Source: Chamaea fasciata (Eukaryota > Chordata > Aves > Passeriformes > Sylviidae). Taken from it: a DNA stretch of 64,000 bases. Below, one piece after another: positions 21,546 through 32,800 of the stretch. The position numbers were made by a program, and so were the translations under genes. The notes under the pieces are model-generated. The model ran no database searches. It had not been told where the DNA came from and saw only the letters and a list, made by a program, of their open reading frames with translations. Numbering within the stretch: the first letter of the stretch is position 1; each line of letters begins with the position of its first letter. The stretch covers positions 4,828,820 through 4,892,819 of the forward strand of contig JARCOQ010000025.1 of assembly GCA_029207755.1 (NCBI GenBank), given 5' to 3'.

Positions 21546-23215
21546 CGGGCTGATGGCTGGATGGGAGGGGCTGGGTCTGGGGGCTGTGTTGGGGGGCTGG
21601 GTTTGGGGGCTGGGTTTGGGGTCTGGATTTGGGGGCTGGATTTGGGGGCTGGGTTTGGGGGGCTGGGTCTGGGGGCTGTGTTTGGGGGCTGGGTTTGGGG
21701 GCTGGGTTTGGGGTCTGGATTTGGGGGCTGGGTTTGGGGGCTGGGTTTGGGGGCTGGGTTTGGGGGGCTGGGTTTGGGGGCTGGGTTTGGGGGCTGGATT
21801 TGGGGGCTGGGTTTGGGGGGCTGTGTTTGGGGGGCTGGGTTTGGGGGCTGGGTTTGGGGGCTGTGTTTGGGGGCTGGGTTTGGGGGGCTGGGTTTGGGGG
21901 CTGGGTTTGGGGGCTGGGTTTGGGGGCTGGATTTGGGGGCTGTGTTTGGGGGGCTGGGTTTGGGGGCTGGGTTTGGGGGCTGAGTTTTGGAGGGCTGGGT
22001 TTGGGAGCTGGGTTTGGGGGCTGGGTTTGGGGTCTGGATTTGGGGGCTGGGTTTGGGGGCTGGGTTTGGGGGCTGTGGTTGGGGGGCTGGGTTTGGGGGA
22101 CTGTGTTTGAGGGGCTGGGTCTGGGGGCTATGTCGGGGGGCTGGGTTTGGGGCCTGGGTTTGGGGGGCTGTGTTTGGGGGCTGTGTTTGGGGGGCTGGGT
22201 TTGGGAGCTGAGTTTTGGGGGGCTGGGTTTGGGGGGCTGTGTTTGGGGGACTGTGTTTGGGGGCTGGGTTTGGGGGGCTGTGTTTGGGGGACTGTGTTTG
22301 GGGGGCTGGGTTTGGGGGCTGGGTTTGGGGGGCTGGGTTTGGGGGCTGGGTTTGGGGGCTGGATTTGGGGGCTGGGTTTGGGGGCTGGGTTTGGGGGACT
22401 GTGTTTGAGGGGCTGGGTCTGGGGGCTGTGTCGGGGGGCTGGGTTTGGGGCCTGGGTTTGGGGGGCTGTGTTTGGGGGCTGTGTTTGGGCGGCTGGGTTT
22501 GGGAGCTGAGTTTTGGGGGGCTGGGTTTGGGGGAGCTGTGTTTGGGGGCTGGGTTTGGGGGGCTGTGTTTGGGGGCTGGGTTTGGGGGCTGGGTTTGGGG
22601 AGCTGGGTTTGGGGGCTGTGTTTGGGGGCTGGGTTTGGGGAGCTGGGTTTGGGGGCTGTGTTTGGGGGCTGGGTTTGGGGAGCTGGGTTTGGGGGCTGTG
22701 TTTGGGGGCTGTGTTTGTGGGGCTGTGTTTGGGGGCTGGGTTTGGGGGGCTGTGTTTGGGGGCTGTGTTTGGGGGGCTGTGTTTGGGGGCTGGGTTTGGG
22801 GGGCTGTGTTTGGGGGGCTGGATTTGGGGGCTGGGTTTGGGGGCTGTGTTTGGGGGCTGTGTTTGGGGGCTGTGTTTGGGGGGCTGTGTTTGGGGTCTGG
22901 ATTTGGGGTGCTGGGTTTGGGGGGCTGTGTTTGGGGGCGGGGTTTGGGGGCTGTGTTTGGGGGGCTGTGTTTGGGGGGCTGGATTTGGGGGCTGGGTTTG
23001 GGGGCTGTGTTTGGGGGCTGTGTTTGGGGGCTGTGTTTGGGGGGCTGTGTTTGGGGTCTGGATTTGGGGTGCTGGGTTTGGGGGGCTGTGTTTGGGGGCG
23101 GGGTTTGGGGGCTGTGTTTGGGGGGCTGTGTTTGGGGGGCTGTGTTTGGGGTCTGGGTTTTGGGTCTGGGTTTGGGGGGCTGAGTTTGGGGGCTGGGTCT
23201 GGGGGACTGGCTCAG
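21546..23215. repeat. G-rich minisatellite, 13/14-bp unit GGGGGCTGGGTTT
   Basis: About 1.67 kb of units that are 13 bp (five G) or 14 bp (six G) long. The trinucleotide after CTG varies among GGTTT, TGTTT, GATTT and GGTCT types. The plus strand is almost wholly G and T. Two higher-order duplications are visible: a block at about 22106 recurs 298 bp later at 22404, and one at about 22818 recurs 161 bp later. Stop codons are nearly absent in all six frames, giving long false ORFs (up to 686 codons on the minus strand). Runs of five to six G every 13 bp predict dense G-quadruplex potential. Confidence 0.97.
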
Positions 23216-23284
23216 CATCGGGTGCTGCACTGAAGCAGAGGGGGCAGTTGGGCGTGTTGCTAAGTGTGACACAGACTGAGGTGG

Positions 23285-23640
23285 GAATGTTCAGCCTGGA
23301 GAGGAGAAGGTTGTGTGGAGGCCTGACAGCAAATTCCAGGGTCTGAAGGGAGCACAAGGAAGCTGGAGAGGGACCCCTCATCCACAGCAAAGGAGAATGG
23401 ATTCAAACTGTCAGAGGACAGGAATACTTGGATATTGGGAAGGAATTCTCCCTGTGAGGGTGGGCAGGCCCTGGCACAGGGTGCCCAGAGAAGCTGTGGC
23501 TGCCCCTGGATCCCTGGAAATGTCCAAGGCCAGGCTGGATGGGGCTTGGAGCAGCCTGGGACAGTGGAAGGCGTCCCTGCCCATGGCAGGGGTGGGATTG
23601 GATGGGCTTTGAGGTCTTTTCCAACCCAAACCATTCCAGG
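23285..23640 (+). mobile_element. CR1 LINE, 3' end
   Basis: Sense-oriented copy beginning GTTCAGCCTGGAGAGGAGAAG and ending in the typical TTTTCCAACCCAAACCATTCC. About 355 bp. Confidence 0.88.
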
Positions 23641-24735
23641 TTTCTGTGGCACTGGCACAGGTGACCATCCAGCATGGCTGGGACCCCCAGCAGGGTCTGG
23701 GGGAGCCTCTGAGCTGTCCCCCCAGAACCATGGGTGCCCACCCAGGGCAGGCCAAAGACATCCCTGGAGAACCAGGAAGCCAAACAACAGGGGGAATAGG
23801 CAGAAATGAAGCAAAGTCCCACCCTGGGCCAATCTAGGTCCTGCTCCAGCCTCGGGCTGTCGTTCCCATGGCTGCTCCAGCCCCTCTATCCCGGTGAACT
23901 GCCTCCCCTCCTTTCTCTGAGCCGTGGCATCACAGTGAGAGCTCTGATCACTTGATCTGGTGCTGCTGTCCGGGAAAGGACTCCCAAGGACACCAGACAG
24001 GGAAGGGCACACCACGCTCAGCTTGATTAGACAGATTTGAGACCAGCTCTGAACCCTCCTCCAAGGCCGGTGGAGCAGGGCTGTGACCTTCCCAGGTGAC
24101 TGGCTCCAGTTTGCTTGGGATACTGAAGGGGAGATGACACCCATCTCCACGGCATCCACATTTTCCTCGGGGCTGGGGCCAGGGGTGCAGCCCTCCAGCG
24201 TTCCCCCTCCCCTCTGGCCACTGTTCCCGCAGGGAGAGGAGCAGCAGCCGAGGTAATTTACCATTTGATGTGAGCAGATGGTTTAATTTAAACCAAATCA
24301 GAGGGGAGAGGAGCCAGTCTGAATGTCTCCAGGTGTTCAGCCTGTCCTCCTGCCTTTCTCCAGCAGCAGGGAGGTCCTTCAGGACCTGTGCAGGGCTGGA
24401 TCCAGCCCCAAAGCTCCTCAGGTCCTGGCGTCCTTTCTCCTCCCCAGGCACCACTGTACAGGAGGGAGGGAAAAATACATCCAGGTGTAGCAAAAATTCC
24501 AGCCTCCCCCAAAGCCCTTTGCACAGAGGTTTGGTCTACAGAAGCCCTTGAGATGATCACTTTGGGGGCTGTGTTGGCTGGTGACAGGTACTGGTGTGGT
24601 TGGAGGTGGTGGCACTGTCGCCCAGGGGTGCAAGGGCAGAGCTGACAGCGCTGGGGAAGGGCCAAGGTGGGCAGGAGCCTCGGAGGTGGGCACAGGGAGC
24701 AGAGGGATGACGACCAAAGGGACCTGTGCTAAACC
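23641..24735. other. intergenic DNA, nothing recognised
   Basis: No exon or named repeat was seen. It may include unrecognised flanks of the retroviral relic that follows. Confidence 0.35.
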
Positions 24736-25690
24736 CGTGCTGAACTGCTCCAAACTGTGTTCCCTGACAAACCTCCGACATGCACCACTGGGATTTAATC
24801 TGTGCTGCATGCGGGGGCACAGGCTGGGCAGGGCCTGCCCTGTTGGTGCAGCCTCGGGTGTTAACCAACCAGGCGGCCTTTGCTAGATGCTGCTGCCAAT
24901 TTTTAAGAGATCCACACTCAGTGCTTTCAAGGTGGTGTTTGACAGTCCGTTGTGCCTCTCCCCTTTGCCTGCAGCTGGTGCACGGTAGGGGCTATGGTAC
25001 CCCCACCCAGTGCCATGTTCCCTGGCCCAGGTGTTGATAAAGCTGTTCTTGAAGTGAGTCCCATTGCCCGACACAATCCTCTCAGGATTATTCTAAATTA
25101 TTTCATCAATTCTTCTAAATTAATTGATTCTGCATTGAAGCACACAGAGACTTCTGATAAGGCCCATTACTCTAAGTCAGGAAGGGGAGCTACCACCTCC
25201 AACTAGGCAGCAGAACATCTTGAACCAACACCGAAGTTTCTGCAGTGGTTTCCCACAGTCTAAGTGATTATTCACCAAGAATGATGCTTTCCTAACCACA
25301 CAAAGGATATCCAGTCTTCACAAAGTTATGAAGACAAGCAAACGTAACCACCTTATCAGCATGAAAAAAAACAAAACAAAAAAAAACAAAACAAAAAAAA
25401 AGAGCAGACACTTGTTTTTACTGTTTGGTGGGGGTTTTGTTTGTTTTGTTTTGGGGGTTTTTTTAAATCAGAATCAAAAGAGGCACCATGCCTCCACAGG
25501 ACCTGCTTTTCAAGGCCCAGGGTGGTGTTAGGGGCCGTAGTGTGAGGCACAGGGTGGGTCTCCAGCCATCCAGTGGTGGCCTCGACCACTGTGAGCACGT
25601 AGCACTTACCTTGGCAGGTCTGGGGCAGAGCTTTGGCCACTTCTCTTCTGCTCCTGTCCTGCTCCTCGGGAACATCCCAGCAAGCACGGT
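24736..25690 (-). pseudogene. endogenous retrovirus pol remnant (integrase), disrupted
   Basis: On the minus strand, about 25640-25475 encodes an integrase core start (GKCYVLTVVEATTGWLETHP). About 25080-24940 encodes the next core segment (GNGTHFKNSFINTWAREHG, then GKGERHNGL). A C-terminal segment in another frame lies near 24868-24800. The copy is dead: roughly 380 bp of unrelated AT-rich DNA (about 25090-25475, ending in an AAAAC-type tract) splits the core. One catalytic aspartate position reads glycine, and the C-terminal part is frameshifted. No gag, env or flanking LTR was recognised. Integrase identity rests on motif memory of the retroviral family and is fairly secure. Confidence 0.75.
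25368..25402. repeat. A-rich AAAAC tract inside the integrase insertion
   Basis: Runs of A are interrupted by single C (AAAACAAAAC) at the edge of the DNA that splits the integrase remnant. A GTTTT-rich run follows at about 25436-25462, so the two strands could pair as a weak hairpin. Confidence 0.75.
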
Positions 25691-25765
25691 GCCCATGGAT
25701 CCCTTCCCAAACTGCCCTCCAAGCTGTGCTGCCCCGACCCTGTGCCCATCACTGCTCTTGCAGTG

Positions 25766-25940
25766 GGAAGGTTGGTCGGGCTTGGAAGGGCCCTCTGGAG
25801 ATCACCCCGTCCAACCCCGCTGCCAAGGCCGTCACTGGACACAGGAACACCCAGGGGGGTTGGAATGTCTCCAGACAGAGGCTCCACCACTCCCTGGGCA
25901 GTCTGTTCTTCCCGTGTCTCAGGGCTCCTCCTGGCTCTTG
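25766..25940 (-). mobile_element. CR1 LINE 3' fragment
   Basis: Antisense CR1 3' UTR: GGGCTTGGAAGGGCCCTCTG, GATCACCCCGTCCAACCCCG, then the GGTTGGAATGTCTCCAGACA segment. It is diverged from the other copies, so it may be an older subfamily. Confidence 0.75.
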
Positions 25941-28188
25941 CCTCCCACCCAGAACCAAATCCCACCCCGGCTTTGGCCACGTGGATCCCATTTTATGCCC
26001 TTCAAGGCCCTCACACCGTGAGATCCTGCCCAGACTGGAGCTTTCAGAGCTAAAATCAGCATTCCCTTGGTCAGCAGGGGCACAGGAGGCAGATCTGAGC
26101 CCAGACCATCCCCAGGGCACGGTGTGAAAGCGGAGGATGATCAGGGAAAGGTTTGATCAGGAGTTCAGCACTGTGTTTTCCTGCCCAGGAGTTACCCCAG
26201 CACGGCTCCCTGTGCCCAAGGAGAGCCAGGCAGCCAGCCCTGCTCCTGGCAGGCATCACCGGAGCCAACACAGCTCCTTGGGCTGCCAGCCTCCACCATC
26301 CCCACCTGCACGAGCAAAACAACCCTGAGGTGGAGGGAAACACCTCCAACAGCCGTGCCGACCCCCCTAATTTCCAGAACAAACACACCAGGCTCTTCTC
26401 TGTCAAGAGAGGTTGATTTTCCTCTAATTACCCACGTAACAAATCCATCCTGGTTATGCAGAGCTTTCATAACAGGTTGCATGGCCGTAGGTGATTGCTT
26501 TAAAAAGCTCCCCACCCATGGAGCTGCGCTCGCCGAGCCTGTTCCCTCCGCAGTAATAAATGCTAATAATAAGGCTCAGCACCACGCAGCATTTTATGGC
26601 CTGTCTAATGCAGGAAGTCAAAGTTACTGAACACAATGGGCTCTCCTAGCCACAAAATAAAAAAAAACAAACAGAATCCAAGGGGGAAAAGCCAAAGCAG
26701 CCTTTTGGAAGAGGTAGAGCTCGCCAGCAGCTTTGGTTTGAGCTATCAAAGCTGAATCTGGGAGTTAAATGATGCGCCCGAGGCTGGAAAGTGCGTCCGT
26801 GGCAGGACCCGGGGCTGGCGATCTGCTCCTCTCCCAGCCGTGCCCACCAGCCTGCCGCGGGCGCACAAGTGCGTGGACGATTCCCATCCCCTCGCAGCAA
26901 TTTTCTCTCCCATTAGACTAATTAGCCCCCGCAGCCCGGCAGATCTCGCTCGTCGCCAGCCCGGTGTGCCTGGCCGGGGATCTCGGCAGCCGCTCGGTAC
27001 CAGCGCGGAGCAGCTGCAACGCCGGGCCCGGGGCGGCGATCGGCGGGACTCAGCCGGGACGTGCTGAGCCGAATTCCAATGGAACCCATCCGCCTGCATC
27101 CTCCACGGGGGAAATCCGCAGGGAGAACCCCGGGAAATGTTTCTCCCCTCGCCACGGGAAGGGTCTGATGCCACGGAAGTGCGGCGGCAGTGGGGTGTTG
27201 AGGGGGACAGGGTGGCAGTGCGGAGGGCAGCTCCGGAGATGCTTTTGTCCTGCAGGCTGAAAACGTGGGGGGAATAAGCAGCGATGAAATCCGAGGAGAG
27301 GAGCCAGGAGTAAAGGTTGAGGCTCACGAAGGATGGAGCTCACAGAGCAGGGGACTCGGGAAGAAAATTCTCTTTTTTCCTCCCTCCTGGTGAGGTTTCG
27401 AGGACAGGCACAAACCACGACCACCAGAGACGCGAGCCCTTCCCTCAACAGCGGCTCCCTGCCCGCTGTGGAAGTTGAGGATCCCTTGTTGCACCTCTTT
27501 TAGGGCCAGCTGGCAGCCCCGAGGGACTGAAGCCCCGGGGAGCCATCCCGATTTACCCCGTGGCCCTCGGGGCGGTTCCGGCTGTGCAGCGCAGACAACG
27601 GGATTAGCATCGATCTGCCGAGAGCAGCAGCGTCCTGGGCACGGGCTGCGCACGGGGGAGCGCCCGGCGCCCCTCCCTGCCCGCAGCTCTGCCCCGCGGG
27701 CAGCAGCAGAGTCTTCTGCGGAGTGTCTCGGCCCCATGCTGCCCCCAAAGCTGTCCCTCCGAGGGGACAAAAGCGGGTCCCGACCCGAATAAACCACGAC
27801 CCGAACCGGAGGTGCAGATCTGAGAGCTGAGCCCCGCCGTGCGTCGCCTCCCTCCCGCTGCCTTGGTTTGGTTACGGCTGTTTTAGGACAACGGCCATTC
27901 CCACCGGCTGCTGGTTTCTAACACACCGGAGGGAGGAACACTTCCCTGTTTCACCCCCAAATGCCTCTCTGGCTCCAGTAACGTCTGTGCGGTTTCAGAG
28001 GGAAATGGGGAGAGGGGCTGAACATGAAAATAAGACAATTCCTACTGCATGCTGCCTTTTGGCATGGGGAAATCCCAGCAGCCCAAGGAGCTCCTGCATT
28101 TCAATTCCTTCTCCTAGGAGCTGGGTCCCCGTTCTTTTTCCTGGGGGCTGCTGAGGAGGGGAAGGAGCAGCGCGGCCAAGGCCCCGTT
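25941..28188. other. gene-free interval with candidate regulatory DNA
   Basis: No exon was recognised. At 26410-26660 an AT-rich patch carries several TAAT-core sites and AATAAATGCTAATAATAAGG. At about 26820-27830 CpG is dense, with TTAGACTAATTAG embedded. Both could be conserved regulatory DNA or an orphan CpG island; I cannot test conservation. Confidence 0.4.
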
Positions 28189-28308
28189 TGGAATCATGGA
28201 ATCCTGAAATGGTTTTGGAGGGAAGCGACCTAAAGCCCATCTCGTTCCAGCCCCCTTGCCGTGGGCAGGGCCACTTTCCACCAGACCATGTTGCTCCAAG
28301 CCTGGTCA
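28189..28308 (-). mobile_element. CR1 LINE 3' fragment
   Basis: Starts GGAATCATGGAATCCTGAAA, the characteristic 3'-terminal octamer repeat of CR1 in antisense. It continues through GTGGGCAGGGCCACTTTCCACC. Confidence 0.85.
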
Positions 28309-29479
28309 TTGCCAGCAATTTCAAAGAAGTGCTGAGGAACAAAAGCCCTTGAACATTTTTAATGATGGATCTTCCCTGTCAGCTCCACGCTGAACAAGGA
28401 GCCTTTAAAGTCTGACTCCCTTTGATTAGACAATGGACACAGGGAGAAAGACGCACTTCTCCTCCTCCTTATCTATCATCTACCCTCCTCCATGCTCATC
28501 CTGCCCCAACAGGGCTAAATTTAGAAGCAAAAGCCCAAGAATTCCCAGCAAGGGGCAGTAGGGGCTGCCTGAGATGGGAGCAGCAGCCCCACAACCGGGA
28601 CCATTTAATCCACATTGTCCCCTGAGGGGTTTTAGCAGAGGATGGGGAATATCACGGGGGTTCCCCACCATCTATCCCAAATTTATCCCTGTCATTTTCT
28701 GGGATGCAGGAGCTCTCATTCTGCTGCACAGAGTCAACACAACCCCCCCACCACAGCCACAGCCAAGACCAGAGAGGAGAACTTGCCCCTTCCCTGCTCC
28801 TCCTTAATCTCTTCCAAAGCACTGCTCCAGATGAGTTCTTTAAGAGCCCCAGCCTCTTAAAAGGCCATTTCTCCCCACAAATCCCAGCCCTGCCAAGCTC
28901 CTCAGCTCACACTGGCTTTCAACATTCCCGACTGGCTCCAAGGACACTTAAACCAGTGACGGGAATGTGACGTCCTTCTCCGAGAGGGACAACGCTGGGG
29001 AAGCACAAAGAGCCCCCAGCTGCAGCTGACTCCCAATTATTCTGCCCCGAAACGGCTCTGTGGCGTTTTTTTTGAGTTGTTAACATCCCATTAAAAGTGT
29101 CCCGTTGAGCAGAGCTGGCTGGCAGTGTGCACGCCTGGAAGGAACCGCAGCTCTCCCGTTATGGTAAGTTCTCCCAAACCCACTGGTTGTGTCCCTAAAT
29201 AGTTCCCTTCCATGAACAGTGAGATGGTGTCAGCTGCCTTTTTTTAAATGAGCAGCAGAAGACAACAAAAAGAGCTGCAAGTGGCGGCTATAAATGCAAA
29301 GCAGGGGGTTGGGGTCCCCTGGAGAGGGGCTGGGGGGGTTGCAGGGAAGGTGGAAACACATTCAGAGAGGACAGTGCTGGGCTGACCCTGCAAGGAGCTG
29401 CTGCAGCCTGGCAGAGCTGCTTGGACACCACTGACCCTCTCTTTGGTGCCACTTTGGGAGGAGATGGTCTCTCTTCCAG
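28309..29479. other. intergenic DNA, nothing recognised
   Basis: Unique-looking sequence with no exon seen. The last 130 bp may be a decayed part of the following CR1. Confidence 0.35.
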
Positions 29480-29612
29480 CTGGAAGCAGCCCTCCGTCCC
29501 TGGAAGTGTTCCAGGCCAGGTTGGGCAGGGCTTGGAACACCCTGGGCTGGGGGAAGGTGGGAGGAGGTGGGATGGGATGATCTTTAAGGTCTCCTCCAAC
29601 CCAAAGCCTTCC
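29480..29612 (+). mobile_element. CR1 LINE 3' fragment
   Basis: CTGGAAGTGTTCCAGGCCAG to GGTCTCCTCCAACCCAAAGC, the sense 3' UTR end. Confidence 0.8.
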
Positions 29613-29805
29613 ACGATGCACAGTGAAAGCCGCTCCTTGGACTTTTCCCCTCTTCCCCTGCCCACATCATCAGCACCCTCCGTGCTCGAGGGGGGACTCT
29701 GTGCTCTACTGCAAAATGCTTCCCACCCGGGCTTAAATACATCGGGTTCATCGTTTCTCTCTGCCCACCCCTGTCTGGCCATCCCTGCATCCCATCAGTG
29801 CTGGG

Positions 29806-29862
29806 GATCACTGAATCGTTCAGGCTGGAAAACGCCTCTCAGAGCATTGACTCCAGCCTTTG
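29806..29862 (-). mobile_element. CR1 LINE 3' tip
   Basis: ATCACTGAATCGTTCAGGCT followed by GGAAAACGCCTCTCAGAGCA. Only the terminal 55 bp or so of an antisense CR1. Confidence 0.65.
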
Positions 29863-32800
29863 AATGAAACTGCAAAAATCTTCCTTTCTCCAGGAAGAGG
29901 CACAGGCTCCCATGGAGAATCCAGCCAGGTTACTGAAATAAAGTCAGTGGATATCTGGAGTGCTACAGTTTGGGTTGGTTTGTTGGTTGTTTTCCTTGCT
30001 GACTGTTCCACTAATACCATTTTCTGGGAGCAGGAAGCAAAGCTGGGGACTTGCTCACGCTGGGAAAAGAACCAAAGGCTGACAGTGGAGCAGCTGGGGC
30101 AGGGATAAGAGGGAATTCCTTTGCACGTGTTTCGTGCAGCCTCAGTCATTCATGAAATGAGCCCCTGGCTACCACGGGGCTCCTGGCAGCGTTAGGAGGT
30201 TGCCCTTGGCACGTGGTCCCTGACCCATGGGACTCCCTGGGCCACTCCTGCTGTGGTGACACTGCTGTGGTGACAGCATTCCCAGGGGATTGAATCACGC
30301 CCTGCATCCCAGAGGAACGTCCAGCAGCACAGGGAGGGCTGGCCCTTTCCTGACCCATGCCAAACCTCGGCCAAATCAACCACCCAAGAGCTGAACCAAA
30401 ACCCTCCAGCACCAAAGCGCCTCTGGCAGCAACCCCCCTGACTCCATGGGGAACGACAGAGTTTCCAAGGCTACAAAAATCAAGGAGTTGGGCAGAAAAA
30501 AATGACTTTTTTTCCCTCTTTTATTACCGAGAACAAGGAAAAGAGCCCATTTTCTGAGCACGGCCTGAATAGGAACAAGTCTGCCTAAATTCTCTGTGAA
30601 TGGAGATGAAATCCCACCGTGTCAGCTGTTTCCAATCCTGGAAAATAATCCGTTGGAAAGAAACTGTTTCAGGCGTGCTGAGCACAGGGCAGGGCTGGGG
30701 GAGCAGCTATTAGTGCCAGTGGAAGTGGTTCTCAATTAAAAAAAGCCGATGACAACAGTTTTTAGATCAAAAGCAGCTTTTTCACAGGACGTTTTCTTTG
30801 CTTGGGCAGAAATGTTAATCAATCAGGCTGAGAGGAGCTGCAGCAAAAAATCATTTGGTTCGGTACAAGTTTGGGAGTTGGATTTGGCTCGGAGGACACG
30901 GGGTGTTAAACAGCCATTGCTCTTCTGATGAAAACACCTCTGAGACAGCCAGGGAGCTTCTCCACAGATGGGATTTCAGGATTTTTCCCCAGGTAACGGA
31001 TGGCAAAGCACAACCTCTGCTTTGAAAATGGAGCAGTTTGTTCAACCGCGGCTGCTCGTGGCTGGTTTGAAAAATCAAAATAACGAACTGTGCTGTGGAC
31101 AACGTGGCCTTGAAGCGCCTGACTGCACCAGAGGTTTGGTGGCTCGTGTCTGTCTGTGGCCTTCCACCCTCTCCATGGATCCCAGCTGCCCTCACACCTG
31201 GCTCCAGGACAGAGATGTCACCAGGAGATTTGGGTCCGGGGAGCCTCCCAGGAGCAGCTCATCCCCCAGAGATGGTCCATCCCTGCCCAGACTTTGCAGC
31301 ATTTCTGTGTCACCCAGGGACTGTCCCTGCGGATGCAGCATTCCTGTGCAGGGCTGACCAAGAGCTGGCCTCTGCTTTGTCCTCCATCTCATCCTGATTT
31401 CCATCCTCCCCTGGGGCAGCTACAGGTGCCTCCAGGTGGGGTTTTCAAGGTTTCCACCTGCTGGATCACCCCATGGAAAAATCCCACCGTAGCAGGGGGA
31501 AAAGAACCAGCAGGAAATGCCGTGGCTCCAGCTTGGATCTCAGCGAGCTCAGGGGTTGGTTAGTTTGGGAAAATCATCCCCAGGCAAGACCCCAGTGCTG
31601 GAGCTGCATCAGCAGAGATCAGCTGCTGGGTTCAGCATCTGACCCATGTCCACATCCCCACCAAGGAGGGCCTCCAGGGGTTCCACCAGGTAAATCCCCA
31701 GGCCAGTCACGCTGTGCTTATCGGGAAAACCAAAATCATCTCATTGCTGCCTCCCTCGTGACAAATCTTCCCCAGGACCACACTGGGAGCTCTGGTTTCT
31801 CTCCTGCTTTGCCACCCAACACTGTCACTGCACCAGCTGGGGCGAGTCCTGACCACAGTGCCAGGCACAGGCAGGAGAAGGTGGAGAAGAGTCCTGCAAG
31901 AAGGAAGAGTTTTCTCTTTTCTCCCTCCAAATTTCCAAGGAAGATGCAGCAGGAGGAGGGGGGGAAAGGGGGAAATGTGCCAAGCTGGAGAATACCAGAG
32001 AACCCAACATTTCAGTCTCCTCTCCATGGAGAGTCTTTGGTTGGTGTCTCTACGTTGGCCAACAAGCAAACCAAGACAAGACAGTCCTGGGCCACCACCT
32101 TCATCCTCGTGTGCTCTGAGGGCGTTTCTGCTCCCGCACTTGGGACTGGAGACAAACCTGCCCCTGGAAAAGCCCTTTCAGGAATACCTCGAGGCCGAAG
32201 AGACGCAAGTCCAACACAGGTAAGAGAATCTTCTGATGTAACTCGTTTAGTTCCTGGAGATGGGGTGACAGTTCCCGTTTCTGCCATTCCAAACCCGACC
32301 TTGGCATCACATTGCCCCTTTTCCCCACAGCACAGCACCAACCCCAGCCCCCAAAAACCACCAAAGGCCCGTGGGGCGGCTGGAGCAGCATGGCCCACAC
32401 CCAACCACCTTTACCAGCATTTCACACCCACGCCTCTGCTTCTGCCCCAACATCCCAGCGGGAAGGGGCTGGGATTTACAGGCACCACCTGGAGCCGGCC
32501 CACAGCCAGCCCCAGCTCTCTACCTGCTGCCTTTTTTTTAAAATTTTTTTTTTATTTTATTATTATCATTATTTTTGCAAGGGAAACGGGTTGCCCTGGA
32601 GCTGTGTCTCCATGGAAACCCGGGTTTTTCAGACACTCAATGGAAAACGCTGGCACGGAGACGCTTGTGCAGGAATACTGATTCAGCCCCAGCGTCTGTA
32701 ACACTGACTGCATTTTAATCCCGCTCCGCTACCCGGAGAGCTAAAAATACCCCGAGAGCTGTCGCCTCCTGAACTCGAGTAAACAGCTTAAAGCAACACG

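Noticed and set aside
21212..23272. 686-codon minus-strand Pro/Gln/Thr-rich frame and several Gly/Trp/Leu-rich plus-strand frames
   Set aside because: They are read-through of the 13/14-bp minisatellite, which lacks stop codons in all six frames. There is no start context, promoter or non-repeat domain.
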